Counted from the stretch's first letter, positions 1-8,368 are shown. The stretch is 64,000 nucleotides of DNA from Fusobacteriales bacterium (GCA_020063625.1 JAICDD010000015.1:1-64000); one strand, 5' to 3'. Made by a program: numbers and translations. The notes: generated by a model not told the origin, from the letters alone.

Positions 1-36
1 AAATCCGCGTTTTTCCGCGGCTAACTTTAATTATTC
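1..36. repeat. Dispersed repeat, CCGCGG-containing end module
   Basis: A copy of a short intergenic module reading CCGCGTTTTTCCGCGGCTAA on the plus strand. It recurs near 3741-3774, 8227-8250 and 8630-8665 with small changes. The outer edge (TTAATTATT on the plus strand) overlaps the end of the RNase M5 frame, so the last codons and the stop of that gene lie inside the repeat. The copy is cut by the window edge. Confidence 0.8.
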
Positions 37-584
37 TTTTTCTCTGTATCAATTTCATTAATAGATTTTTCAAATTCTTCTCTACTAATACCAAAACTAT
101 TTAATCTATTTAAAAATTGTTTTGCATTACAATATCCTATACGAAGAATTTTTCCTAATTTATCTCTTCTATCTTTTGAATCAACTCTACCAGATAAACC
201 ATTATTAATAATATCATCAATTGTAAATATATTTTCATCTGTTTTAGTTTTAAATTTAGCATTTTTAAGTGCTGTAATAATAGCTTCTGGAGAGGCATTT
301 TCTACGCCAATATTATCATCTTTTCTTCCTTCTTTTCTAGTAATATAAGCATGTTTTGCATTTGGTACTTTCTTTTCTATTACTTTACGTATTTTTTCAC
401 CAGCATAATCTGGGTCAGTAAGGATTATTATTCCTTTTTTTTCACTGGCTTTGACTATTTTATCAAGACTATTATTTTTATGTACAGAATATCCGTGTAC
501 TGCAATAACTTCTGCGTTTACAGCTCTTTTTACAGCGGATATATCATCTTTACCTTCTACTACTATAATATCATCTATATCTAT
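27..584 (-). CDS. rnmV: Ribonuclease M5 with non-canonical start
   Basis: RNase M5 matures the 5S rRNA precursor; the family has an N-terminal TOPRIM domain. The translated frame begins IDIDDIIVVEGKDD, matching the glutamate-containing first TOPRIM motif, and continues with IIILTDPDYAGEKIRK (the DxD motif) and IGVENASPEAI. From the ATA at 584 it is 185 residues, close to the roughly 186 usual for the family, and alignment from memory with the Bacillus enzyme puts the start exactly there. The frame contains no ATG, GTG or TTG upstream of the conserved core, and no methionine at all; the nearest upstream in-frame stop lies only about eight codons before the ATA. No Shine-Dalgarno sequence is visible. 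The last two asparagine codons and the stop come from the adjoining repeat. It may use a rare ATA start or be silenced by a start-codon mutation. Confidence 0.85.
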   Translation of the reverse strand: MDIDDIIVVEGKDDISAVKRAVNAEVIAVHGYSVHKNNSLDKIVKASEKKGIIILTDPDYAGEKIRKVIEKKVPNAKHAYITRKEGRKDDNIGVENASPEAIITALKNAKFKTKTDENIFTIDDIINNGLSGRVDSKDRRDKLGKILRIGYCNAKQFLNRLNSFGISREEFEKSINEIDTEKKNN

Positions 585-607
585 TTTTGTTGTACTGAAT
601 TTTAAAA

Positions 608-636
608 ATTATATCATAACTTATATAAATTATCAA
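608..636 (-). promoter_or_regulatory. Sigma-70-type promoter for rnmV
   Basis: On the minus strand TTGATA (636-631) and TATAAT (613-608) are separated by exactly 17 bases, with a TG two bases before the -10 box (extended -10). Transcription should start near 600-602, leaving only about 17 nucleotides before the presumed ATA start of rnmV. The -35 box overlaps the stop codon of the upstream gene. Confidence 0.75.
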
Positions 637-1268
637 ACATAAAAATATATAGTTAAATAATGAAATATACTACCAAGTACTACAAAAATATGCCAAACAG
701 CATGATGATATTTAAATAATCTAAAAGCAAAAAAAATAGTACCAAGTGTATAAAAGATACCGCCAATTGCTAAAAGAACAAAACCATTTACAGATAAAAC
801 AGGAAGTAATGGTTTTATAGCAAAAATTATCATCCATCCCATAATTATATATATAATAGTTGCAACTCCCACATACTTGTCAATCCAAATACTTTTAAAG
901 ATAATTCCAACAACTACAAAAAACCATTGTATCCCAAATATCCACCAACCTAATGGACCACGAAGTAAAGTGAGACAAAATGGAGTATAAGTACCAGCTA
1001 TTAAAAAGTAAATAGAAATGTGGTCAAATTTTTCAAAAACTTTTTTAGCTTTTCCTGGTGGGAAAGCATGATAAATTGAAGACATAGTATATAAATTGAT
1101 TAAAGTTATTCCAAAAATAATAAAACTAACAATATGCCAAATATCACCACTTTTATTAGCTTTTAATATTAAAAAAACAAATCCGATTATTGAAGCAAAA
1201 GAACCAATTGCATGTGTTACTGAATGAGATATTTCTTCTTCTTTTGCAAAATTATTAATTATTTTCAT
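633..1268 (-). CDS. Hemolysin III / PAQR-family membrane protein
   Basis: A 211-residue integral membrane protein of the hemolysin III (PAQR, YqfA/TrhA-like) family. The N-terminal part has the family signature EISHSVTHAIGS with its conserved histidines, followed by about seven hydrophobic segments. SSIYHAF follows the second helix, and a final HHAVWHIFVVLGSIFHY block carries the C-terminal histidines of the proposed metal-binding site. The length is normal. Bacterial members are linked to membrane homeostasis rather than proven hemolysis, so the substrate or reaction is not predicted. The start overlaps the 3' end of holA by 14 bases, implying translational coupling. Confidence 0.9.
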   Translation of the reverse strand: MKIINNFAKEEEISHSVTHAIGSFASIIGFVFLILKANKSGDIWHIVSFIIFGITLINLYTMSSIYHAFPPGKAKKVFEKFDHISIYFLIAGTYTPFCLTLLRGPLGWWIFGIQWFFVVVGIIFKSIWIDKYVGVATIIYIIMGWMIIFAIKPLLPVLSVNGFVLLAIGGIFYTLGTIFFAFRLFKYHHAVWHIFVVLGSIFHYLTIYFYV

Positions 1269-2196
1269 ATTTTAATACCACCTTTTTAATTAAAATTTCT
1301 ATTGCAATATCATCTTTTATTAAACCATTTTTTATATTTGCTTCAGTGATTAAAACTTCTTTTAAAATTTCTTTTATACTTGTTATAGTGTATTTATTTA
1401 TATATTGCAACTTTTTAAATACAGCATAAGGATGAGAATTATTAAAAAGATGCTTATTATGTTCATAATTGTCTTTAAATTTATTATAGTTATTAGTACT
1501 CATTACTTTTCCTTCATTAATTAATAAAGTTAGTTTTAAAATTGTTTGAAACTCTTTTGCTAAAGTGTATAGAATAAGCATATGAGATTTATCTTTGTTA
1601 ATCATTTTATACACTTCATTAGGATTTCCAAGTAAAAGATTTTCAATAGCCTCAAAACTATTATATTCTTCATTTATAGATATAATATTTTTAGCTTTTT
1701 CAAGATTAAACTCCTCATCATAAAAATAATTTTTAAGTTTTTCAATTTCATTTTTAATTTTATGAATATCATGACCAATCATTTCCGTAAGTTGAAAAGC
1801 TTCATTTGTTTTTATTTTCAACTCGTTTTTTATATAATTAATATAAAACTCTTTTTCATTTTTAGTTTCTCCAATTATTACTTTTGCAAAAGCTTCACAA
1901 CTTTTTATTTGTTTTGCAGTGAGTTTTTTATTTATTAAAATTATTACTATTTTATTTAAAATATTAAAATTTGAAATAGTTTTTATAAAATCAGATAATT
2001 TAGAGAGTTTTTCAGCTCTTTTTAGGACAATAGTTTCATTATTTCCAAACATACTATTTGTAGATATTTTTTGTAAAAAAATTTCAAATTCGTCTTTTTG
2101 AGTAGCATCAAAAGTAGTAATAGGATAATTATGTTTTTTAATTAATTCATTGTATTCTAATTCAATAGAATAATCTCCAGTTAAAATGTAAAACAT
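1255..2196 (-). CDS. holA: DNA polymerase III delta subunit
   Basis: The delta subunit opens the beta sliding clamp within the clamp-loader complex. The 313-residue protein has the expected N-terminal start MFYILTGDYSIELEYNELI (clamp-loader AAA+ fold without a functional P-loop). Its middle region contains TEMIGHDIHKIKNEIEKL, the family's conserved G-D-hydrophobic-N-E-L-type block. The C-terminal helical collar has LYTLAKEFQTILKL. A GGAAGGAG-like ribosome site precedes the ATG. It lies 42 bases downstream of the radical SAM gene and overlaps the hemolysin III gene, so the three are probably cotranscribed. Confidence 0.88.
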   Translation of the reverse strand: MFYILTGDYSIELEYNELIKKHNYPITTFDATQKDEFEIFLQKISTNSMFGNNETIVLKRAEKLSKLSDFIKTISNFNILNKIVIILINKKLTAKQIKSCEAFAKVIIGETKNEKEFYINYIKNELKIKTNEAFQLTEMIGHDIHKIKNEIEKLKNYFYDEEFNLEKAKNIISINEEYNSFEAIENLLLGNPNEVYKMINKDKSHMLILYTLAKEFQTILKLTLLINEGKVMSTNNYNKFKDNYEHNKHLFNNSHPYAVFKKLQYINKYTITSIKEILKEVLITEANIKNGLIKDDIAIEILIKKVVLKYENN

Positions 2197-2238
2197 TTTA
2201 CTCCTTCCAAGATAAGATAAATTTTTTAGATAAAAATT

Positions 2239-3240
2239 TTAAAATACTTCATTCCATATATATTTTGGTTCCATTCCAAGATATATATCAAAATTTCCAT
2301 ATTTTTTTATTTGAGAAATTATTTCTTTATAGCTATCAATTCTTATCTTTTTAAAATATCTTTCTTTTCCATCTATTCCGATAATAAATTCATTGTAAAA
2401 TAAATCAGTATTTTTTTCAGATAGCACTTTTTGACGAAGTCCTTTTTTATATCTTAGGCTACCTATACCAATATTTTTAATTTTATTAGTATCAAGATTA
2501 TTAAAAATGTAATCAATCATTTTTTGATATTCAATAGCTCTATTTTCGATGTTAATTATTGGATCAAAACGAAGACCTATATTATAGCCATGATTTTGTA
2601 GTTTTTTTGCCGCTTCTACTCGTTCTTGTAAATTATTTGTTTTTAATTCATATTTTTCAACTACTGTATCAGGGCTAAATGTAAATGAAATTAAAATATT
2701 TTCTTTTGCAGGATGATTTAGTAAATTATTTATATTATTACTTTTAGTTCTTATTTCCAGTATTAAGTCATCTCTTTTAGAAAAATAATTTATTAAATCA
2801 TTTGTAATATTTGTAATATTATCCATAACAAGAGAGTCGTTCATTATACCACAACTTATCATTGTGTTTTTCTTTTTAAAATTATCAAGCTCATAAAACA
2901 TATCTTCTATATTTACATAAAATACAAACGCACCATGATTAAAATAATCTCTTAAATAACAATACAAACAATTAAAAGGGCAATTGTTTTCATATGATAA
3001 ATAATATTCTTCTTTTATACCTTCTAATTGTTTATCAAGGTAATATTCTTTTAAAAATTTACCTTTTTTTACAGTAAATAAATAATATTTTTTTTCTTCT
3101 TCATATGTTAAATTTTTATTTTTAATCATATTAATAAACTCTTCTTCTGAGGATATTATATTATAATTTTTTATTTTTTCTAGTATTTCAAGTCCTTTTT
3201 TATAATTTTTAATATCTTCAGTGATATATATCTTACTCAT
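2239..3240 (-). CDS. Spore photoproduct lyase-like radical SAM protein
   Basis: A 333-residue radical SAM protein of the spore photoproduct lyase family. The iron-sulfur cluster motif is CPFNCLYC (CxxxCxxC spacing) near residue 88. Further family blocks are ILEIRTKS, ISFTFSPDTVVEKYE, NIGLRFDPII and the end block GMEPKYIWNEVF. In spore formers the enzyme repairs the thymine dimer 5-thyminyl-5,6-dihydrothymine in germinating spores. No sporulation genes are seen here, so the substrate in this organism is uncertain and the true role may be different DNA repair or another radical reaction. It is the first gene of the holA transcription unit. Confidence 0.85.
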   Translation of the reverse strand: MSKIYITEDIKNYKKGLEILEKIKNYNIISSEEEFINMIKNKNLTYEEEKKYYLFTVKKGKFLKEYYLDKQLEGIKEEYYLSYENNCPFNCLYCYLRDYFNHGAFVFYVNIEDMFYELDNFKKKNTMISCGIMNDSLVMDNITNITNDLINYFSKRDDLILEIRTKSNNINNLLNHPAKENILISFTFSPDTVVEKYELKTNNLQERVEAAKKLQNHGYNIGLRFDPIINIENRAIEYQKMIDYIFNNLDTNKIKNIGIGSLRYKKGLRQKVLSEKNTDLFYNEFIIGIDGKERYFKKIRIDSYKEIISQIKKYGNFDIYLGMEPKYIWNEVF

Positions 3241-3289
3241 TTTATTCCTTTCTTTAATTAGTTATAAATTATATAAATGAACTTTAATT

Positions 3290-3765
3290 TTAAAATCTCA
3301 GCACGAAGACACAAAGATTTTTTAGAAACCACGGGATTCACACGAGATATCTTGATCACGAATTACACGAATGAACTCGAATTTTTTGTTACACAAAGAG
3401 CACGAAGAAAATCAATAAGGGCCACAAAGGAAGGTTGCCATAGATTTAGAAACCACAGGATATTCACAAGATGCACACAGAATTTTATCTAGAGTTTATC
3501 GGTGTTAATCTCGTGGTTCCTAGTTTTTCTTTATGGTTCTGTTTTTTTATCTTTGTGTTCTTCGTGTAACGCATTTATCAAGAAAATCTAATATCCTTCG
3601 AAAATGCGCTGCAACTATCTTTTTTATCTTGTGTTTATCTGTGCAAATCCTGTGGTTCCCTAGTTTTTCTTTGTGGTTCTTTTTTTTCTCTTTGTGGTAC
3701 TTTGTGTTCTCTTTTCTTTGTGCTAAATTCAATCAGTGAAAATCCGTGTTTTTCCGCGGCTAAAT
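3290..3765. repeat. Cluster of modular dispersed repeats (first cluster)
   Basis: This gap after the radical SAM gene holds no credible gene. It contains short related blocks. GTGGTTCC-ending units on the plus strand (about 3488-3520 and 3632-3660) face inverted copies beginning AAACCAC (3328-3352, 3450-3482). CACAAAG/CACGAAG units occur in both orientations. A 59-base module lies at 3551-3609, and a CCGCGGCTAA end module at 3741-3774. The left half carries the inverted orientation and the right half the direct one. Open frames across it are only translations of the repeat. Confidence 0.85.
3551..3609. repeat. 59-base hairpin module, copy 1
   Basis: This stretch matches 8437-8495 at 57 of 59 positions by eye. 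Its right part is a potential hairpin: CGCATTT at 3570-3576 is complementary to AAATGCG at 3602-3608. It lies inside the first repeat cluster. Confidence 0.85.
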
Positions 3766-3894
3766 TTAATTATTCTCACTGCTCACTTCATCACTATTTT
3801 TTAGTTTTTCCAATATATTTTCTTTTGTATAATTTTCATTATCAAGTTGTATTTCCAGTGCTTTATTAAGAATATTTTTTAAAGTTTTATTGGG
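3766..3894 (-). pseudogene. Out-of-frame C-terminal remnant of the CCA-adding enzyme
   Basis: Immediately past the stop of the DHH-CBS-CCA gene, a different frame reads on for 42 codons. It contains KTLKNILNKALEIQLDN and YTKENILEKL, which resemble the conserved end of this nucleotidyltransferase subfamily (the block where an IL...LL...LDG...TKE pattern is usual). The usual G-x-DL-x(4)-G segment expected between the two parts is absent, so a small out-of-frame deletion is likelier than a single-base error. The last residues (DEVSSENN) come from repeat-like sequence, GTGAGCAGTGAG followed by AATAATTAA. Confidence 0.7.
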
Positions 3895-6316
3895 AAATAT
3901 CTTTTAATTTATTTAAATAAATATCTATTTTATTTTCAATTTCAGGATAAGCATATTTTATCAGATAAATGATTTCTAATGGAATATTTTTTAATAAAAA
4001 ATATATTTCAGAATTTTTATTTAAATATCTTAATTTTTCTGCAATGTTTCTTCGTTCATTAATTCCAATAGAAATTTTTTTAATAAATTTGTTTTTAAAT
4101 CCAAATCTATGAAAAATAGTTTTTAAATCTTTGGTATCGAGCCTTCTAAATAAAGTAATTAATAAAATTTGCCAAGGTTCAATATTATTTTTAATAATTT
4201 CATTTTTATTTTTTAAAACTTTATTAAAAATAGTATAAGTTGAAGAAGTAATATTTATATTTAAATTCAATTTTTCAAAAATATTATATTTTTCAAACAG
4301 TTTTAATGCTTTATTTGGTTTTTTATCTTTTAAAATTTTAATAATTTCATTTTTTAATCTATCAAAACTTATTTTATTTAAAAAACCTTCTTGGATAGCT
4401 TGGATTAAAAATTTTTCAGTATCTTTTTCTAAAGAAAAATCAAATCTTGAAGCAAATCTAATAGCTCTAATTATTCTAGTAGGGTCTTCTATAAAGCTTA
4501 AGTTATGCAATATTTTTATTTTTTTATTAATTAAATCATGATATCCATTATAATAATCAATAAGTTTTCCAAAATTATTATAATCTATTTCAAGAGCCAT
4601 AGCATTTATAGTAAAATCTCTTCGATAAAGGTCTTTATCTATACTACTATATGATACAGTGGGTAATGAAGTTGGATATTCATAATATTCTAAACGACTA
4701 CTAGCCAAATCTATATTTAACCCATTTTCTAAAAATAAAATAGCTGTTTTAAACTTTTCATGAGTTATTATTTTTTTTATATTTAAAACAGTGATTAAAT
4801 CTTTTGAAAATTGTATAGCATCTCCTTCAATAACTATATCAATATCAAAATTTTCTATATTTAATATTAAATCTCTTACAATACCACCTACAAGATATGC
4901 TTTTTCATTTCTAATTTTTGAGATGTTTTCAATAGCAGTGAAAATATCTAATATTTTTTTTGGAAATTTATTTAATAAATTATTATCAATAATAGTAGGA
5001 TTTATTTCTGAAGGTTTTTTTAAGACAAATTTTTGTTCATATAAATTTCTTAAAATATCAGTACGAGTAACAATGCCTATTAATCTATTATTTTCTATAA
5101 TGGGTACTCTTCCAATCTCATTTTCAATAATAATTTTTTTTAATTCTTCAATAGAAGTATTTGGAGAAGCACAAATTATGTTCGAACTCATATATGCTTT
5201 AACAGGGGCATTTGAAAATCCATGATGTATAGCTTTATCAATGTCTCTTCGAGAAATAATTCCAATTGGAATATCATTATCAACAACGGGAATCCCACTA
5301 TAACCAAAATATATCATTGTTTTATGTACATCTTTTATTTTAGTATCAGGTTTTATATATTTTACAGGAGTACTCATTATATATTTAGCTATTTTATTTT
5401 CAGGAATATAATTAAAAATCTCATTTTTTAAATTTAGAAAAACTTCATTAATATCAATATCTCTTAAAAATGCAGAAGCAGCTTCAGGATGTCCACCACC
5501 ATTAAATTTATTTAAAATTTTATTTAATTTAATTGACTTTGAGGTACTTCTAGCTATTATTGAAATATTATTACTATAAGAATAAAGTAAAAAGCAAGCA
5601 TCACAGTCTTTTATATCCATTATCTTATTAGCAATAATATCAAGATTTTTATGAAATTTGCTACCTACAATTTTAGTAATAAAAATTTTATGAGAATAGT
5701 GATTAATTGTCTCACCTAAGTTTAAAAAATTTAAAAATATTTCTAGTTCATTAGTTTTTAAATTTTTATTAACAAACTCTAATACCATTTCAAGATTTGC
5801 TCCAAATTCTAATAATTTTGAAGCAAAATACATGTCTTTAGATGTTGTATTTTTAAAGGTGAAATTACCAGTATCTTCATATATCCCCATAAGTGCAATT
5901 GTTGCTTCATAGTCAGATAGATTTAAATTTTTTTCAAAAATGTATTTTAAAATATTTGATGAATTAGAACCAATAATATTTTTAAAAATTTTTCCTTTTT
6001 TAATATCATTTTCATTTGAAGAATGATGGTCATAAATTATTATTTCTACATTCTCTTTATGTATAATGTTTTTAAAATTTCCAATTCTATTTATATTTGA
6101 TGTATCTACTATTATTAATTTTGTAATTTTTTCTAAATCAATATCACTAATTCTTTGGATATTTAATATATCTTGATATAGATTAGCAACCTCTTTTACA
6201 TTTTTTGAAATATTTCCAGAAAATACAAGTTTTGCATTTGGATATAATTTTTTAGCAAGAATCATAGACGCAAAACCATCTAAATCAAGATGAATATGAC
6301 TTGTAATAATTTCCAT
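3887..6316 (-). CDS. DHH-CBS-CCA tRNA nucleotidyltransferase, truncated at C-terminus
   Basis: A three-part protein of 809 residues. Residues about 1-300 form a DHH/DHHA1 phosphoesterase domain (HLDLDGFAS, IIVDTS, IIIYDHH, and GGGHPEAASAF in DHHA1). Residues about 310-430 hold two CBS domains. The rest is a class II CCA-adding/poly(A) polymerase head with AYLVGGIVRDLIL (GGxxRD), DFTINAMAL and DPTRIIRAIRF, plus the carboxylate pair in FDIDIVIEGD. Proteins of this architecture add or repair the tRNA 3' CCA end; the DHH part may be a nuclease and the CBS pair may bind nucleotides. The frame stops early relative to the family, and matching sequence continues out of frame beyond the stop. A GAAGGAG ribosome site supports the start. 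The Nudix gene ends 3 bases upstream, so it is probably cotranscribed. Confidence 0.9.
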   Translation of the reverse strand: MEIITSHIHLDLDGFASMILAKKLYPNAKLVFSGNISKNVKEVANLYQDILNIQRISDIDLEKITKLIIVDTSNINRIGNFKNIIHKENVEIIIYDHHSSNENDIKKGKIFKNIIGSNSSNILKYIFEKNLNLSDYEATIALMGIYEDTGNFTFKNTTSKDMYFASKLLEFGANLEMVLEFVNKNLKTNELEIFLNFLNLGETINHYSHKIFITKIVGSKFHKNLDIIANKIMDIKDCDACFLLYSYSNNISIIARSTSKSIKLNKILNKFNGGGHPEAASAFLRDIDINEVFLNLKNEIFNYIPENKIAKYIMSTPVKYIKPDTKIKDVHKTMIYFGYSGIPVVDNDIPIGIISRRDIDKAIHHGFSNAPVKAYMSSNIICASPNTSIEELKKIIIENEIGRVPIIENNRLIGIVTRTDILRNLYEQKFVLKKPSEINPTIIDNNLLNKFPKKILDIFTAIENISKIRNEKAYLVGGIVRDLILNIENFDIDIVIEGDAIQFSKDLITVLNIKKIITHEKFKTAILFLENGLNIDLASSRLEYYEYPTSLPTVSYSSIDKDLYRRDFTINAMALEIDYNNFGKLIDYYNGYHDLINKKIKILHNLSFIEDPTRIIRAIRFASRFDFSLEKDTEKFLIQAIQEGFLNKISFDRLKNEIIKILKDKKPNKALKLFEKYNIFEKLNLNINITSSTYTIFNKVLKNKNEIIKNNIEPWQILLITLFRRLDTKDLKTIFHRFGFKNKFIKKISIGINERRNIAEKLRYLNKNSEIYFLLKNIPLEIIYLIKYAYPEIENKIDIYLNKLKDISQ

Positions 6317-6319
6317 AAA

Positions 6320-6925
6320 CTACTCCTTCTTACTTTCAATAAAATCTTTGATAATATGAGCAGTTATTCCCCATATAGCTCCATGAGAAGTTTTATAAAC
6401 ATAAATATTTTTCCGCACTCTTTTCCAAGGTTTATGATAAAATTTTGGAAATTTTAATTCAATACTTGGCAAAAGCCATATTTTTTTATTATTCTTTTTT
6501 ATATATGGAGAATGTATAGTTTGCAAAGAGTATTTTTCAATATTTTTTTTGAAATAATCAATTTCGATTAAAAATAGATATTCTACTTCATCTTTTTGAT
6601 GATTTAATTCATCAATAGAATTTATATATAAATTAGCACTAAAGCATTCTATATAAAGTTTTGAATCAATAAATGTGCCAAAATATTCAGTGTTTTTAAT
6701 ATTTTCTTTTTTTATCCCAATCTCTTCAATAGTTTCTCTTATAGCTGTATCTTTAAAATTATTATCTAAACTTTCATCATATTGACCTCCAGGAAATGAT
6801 ATCTCACTTCCTTGCCTTATATTTTTAGCTCTTTTTTGGAATAAAAAATATTTTTTGTCATTAATTGTAACAATAGGAATAAGTATAGCAGCTTTAAAAT
6901 ATTCTTCAAAACCAATTATTCTCAT
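6320..6925 (-). CDS. Nudix hydrolase, CoA pyrophosphatase (NudL)-like
   Basis: A 201-residue Nudix-fold protein. FLFQKRAKNIRQGSEISFPG followed by GQYDES matches the pattern of CoA pyrophosphatases (a leading R...L/IR...G/HxGE-x-FPGG-x-x-D block). The core REtIEEIGI supplies the glutamates of the Nudix box. The expected reaction is hydrolysis of CoA or its oxidised or acylated derivatives to 3',5'-ADP and phosphopantetheine, but other dinucleotide pyrophosphate substrates cannot be excluded. The ATG overlaps the TGA of the upstream alaX-like gene by four bases (ATGA), and the CCA gene starts 3 bases after its end, so the three form a tightly coupled unit. Confidence 0.8.
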   Translation of the reverse strand: MRIIGFEEYFKAAILIPIVTINDKKYFLFQKRAKNIRQGSEISFPGGQYDESLDNNFKDTAIRETIEEIGIKKENIKNTEYFGTFIDSKLYIECFSANLYINSIDELNHQKDEVEYLFLIEIDYFKKNIEKYSLQTIHSPYIKKNNKKIWLLPSIELKFPKFYHKPWKRVRKNIYVYKTSHGAIWGITAHIIKDFIESKKE

Positions 6926-8025
6926 ATAAGCTCCTTTAATGTATTTAAAATATAATTAATATTTAGTTCATTAGATGAAAAATTTATTCTATTGCTATTT
7001 CCGCCACCTTTTAGAGTATATTTAGATTTTATTGTATCAAATAATAATTTACAATTAAAATTGTCAGAAAATAGGGTAAAATTATTATTTTCATATGATA
7101 TTAAAATATAATTATTTAAACTGTATTTTTTGATAAAAGGGCTAATATTATTAACAGATTTATCAATAATTATTAAATTAAAGTTATTTAATAATATTTT
7201 TTTATTTAATTCATTAGATATTTTTAATTCTATAATTTCATTTTTTAAACTATTATTCTCAGATTTTAAAGATTTTATATTATTTTTTAAATCTTCAATT
7301 TTATTATTAATTTCAAAAGATTGACTACTTAATTGATTATTAGCTGTTTTTACGATGTTTATTAAATTATTAAAATATTTAAAAGCTCGATCACCAGCTA
7401 AAAAATATACTCTTGTTTTTCCACCTTTTATCTTTTCAAAATTTATTATTTTAAAAATTTTTATTTCACTTGTATTATTTACATGATATCCTCCACAAGG
7501 GACAATATCATAATCACCTATTTTTATTAATCTAATATTATCTTTTATATCAACTTTTAATTTTGTCCTTGTTTCATAATTTTTCAAATTTTCTATATTA
7601 GTAATAATTTCAGTTATTTCTAAATGCTTTGATATAATTTCATTTACTTTGTTCTCTAAAATGTTTAATTCAGTTTCATTTACAACTTTAGGTATATCAA
7701 GATATGAATATTCTTCACCCATAGTAACACTATCTATATATAAATTTAATTCCTTTAATATAGTACTAGCAAAAAGATGTTCTGCACTGTGTTGAATAGA
7801 TATATCTTTTTTCCAATTAATATCTTCAATAAAGTCATGTTCTCCAATGCTTAAAGGTTTATCAATTAAAATATAATCTTTTGTTGTTGAAATAATATTA
7901 GCATCACCGATTTTTCCTCTATCCCCTAATTGTCCACCTTTTCCATCTGGATAGAGTGGATTATTTTCCAGTTCTACCTTATAAAAATCTTTTTCTTTAT
8001 TTATACTTAAAATATTTAATTTCAT
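6922..8025 (-). CDS. Alanyl-tRNA editing protein (AlaX-like) with DHHA1 tail
   Basis: A free-standing homologue of the alanyl-tRNA synthetase editing domain, which removes serine or glycine wrongly attached to tRNA-Ala. The metal site is seen as HSAEHLFAS (HxxxH) near residue 90 and CGGYHVNNT (CxxxH) near residue 180. LYPDGKGGQLGDRG is the N-terminal glycine-rich block. A coiled-coil stretch at about residues 230-270 precedes a DHHA1-like tail with LKGGGNSNRI. The ATG at 8025 is chosen because GGAGG lies 9 bases upstream; an earlier TTG at 8040 would sit inside that ribosome site. The protein is then 367 residues. It heads the alaX-nudix-CCA operon, grouping tRNA-end maintenance with charging quality control. 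Confidence 0.88.
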   Translation of the reverse strand: MKLNILSINKEKDFYKVELENNPLYPDGKGGQLGDRGKIGDANIISTTKDYILIDKPLSIGEHDFIEDINWKKDISIQHSAEHLFASTILKELNLYIDSVTMGEEYSYLDIPKVVNETELNILENKVNEIISKHLEITEIITNIENLKNYETRTKLKVDIKDNIRLIKIGDYDIVPCGGYHVNNTSEIKIFKIINFEKIKGGKTRVYFLAGDRAFKYFNNLINIVKTANNQLSSQSFEINNKIEDLKNNIKSLKSENNSLKNEIIELKISNELNKKILLNNFNLIIIDKSVNNISPFIKKYSLNNYILISYENNNFTLFSDNFNCKLLFDTIKSKYTLKGGGNSNRINFSSNELNINYILNTLKELI

Positions 8026-8310
8026 ATATATTACCTCCAATTTTTTTAGTTACACAAAGAGCACGAGAAAACCACTAAGAACCACTAAGAAGTTTTGAAA
8101 CCACTAGATACACACGGGATGTTCACCAAATAAATTAATTTTTTCTCCTGTGTTTATCAGTGTCAATCTCGTGGTTCCAATTCTTTTATCTTTGCGATAC
8201 TTTGTGTTCTCTTTTCTTCGTGCTAAATTAAATCCGTGTTTTTCCGTGGCTAAATTCTAATTTTTCCATTACTTACTTTTCACTAATTTATCATTGTCAA
8301 TTTTTTTTAT

Positions 8311-8368
8311 TTCGCCTTTGGCGACTTACTTTTTTAAAGACAAAAAAGTAAGCAAAAAGTCTTTGCGC
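8311..8368. repeat. Three-hairpin element
   Basis: Three adjacent inverted repeats: CGCC-TTT-GGCG at 8313-8323, CTTACTTTTTT (8325-8335) with AAAAAAGTAAG (8342-8352), and GCAAA (8352-8356) with TTTGC (8362-8366). The block has a higher GC patch than its surroundings and only one copy in the window. It resembles a kind of dispersed palindromic element seen in other genomes, but the family name cannot be given from sequence alone. Confidence 0.6.

Noticed and set aside
351-642. Plus-strand open frames over the rnmV region
   Set aside because: They are antisense shadows of the RNase M5 frame, with no ribosome site and no family resemblance.
3277-3739. Open frames of 61-71 codons on both strands
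   Set aside because: They translate the modular repeats (Arg/His/Thr-rich strings), have no ribosome site or family resemblance, and change frame between copies.
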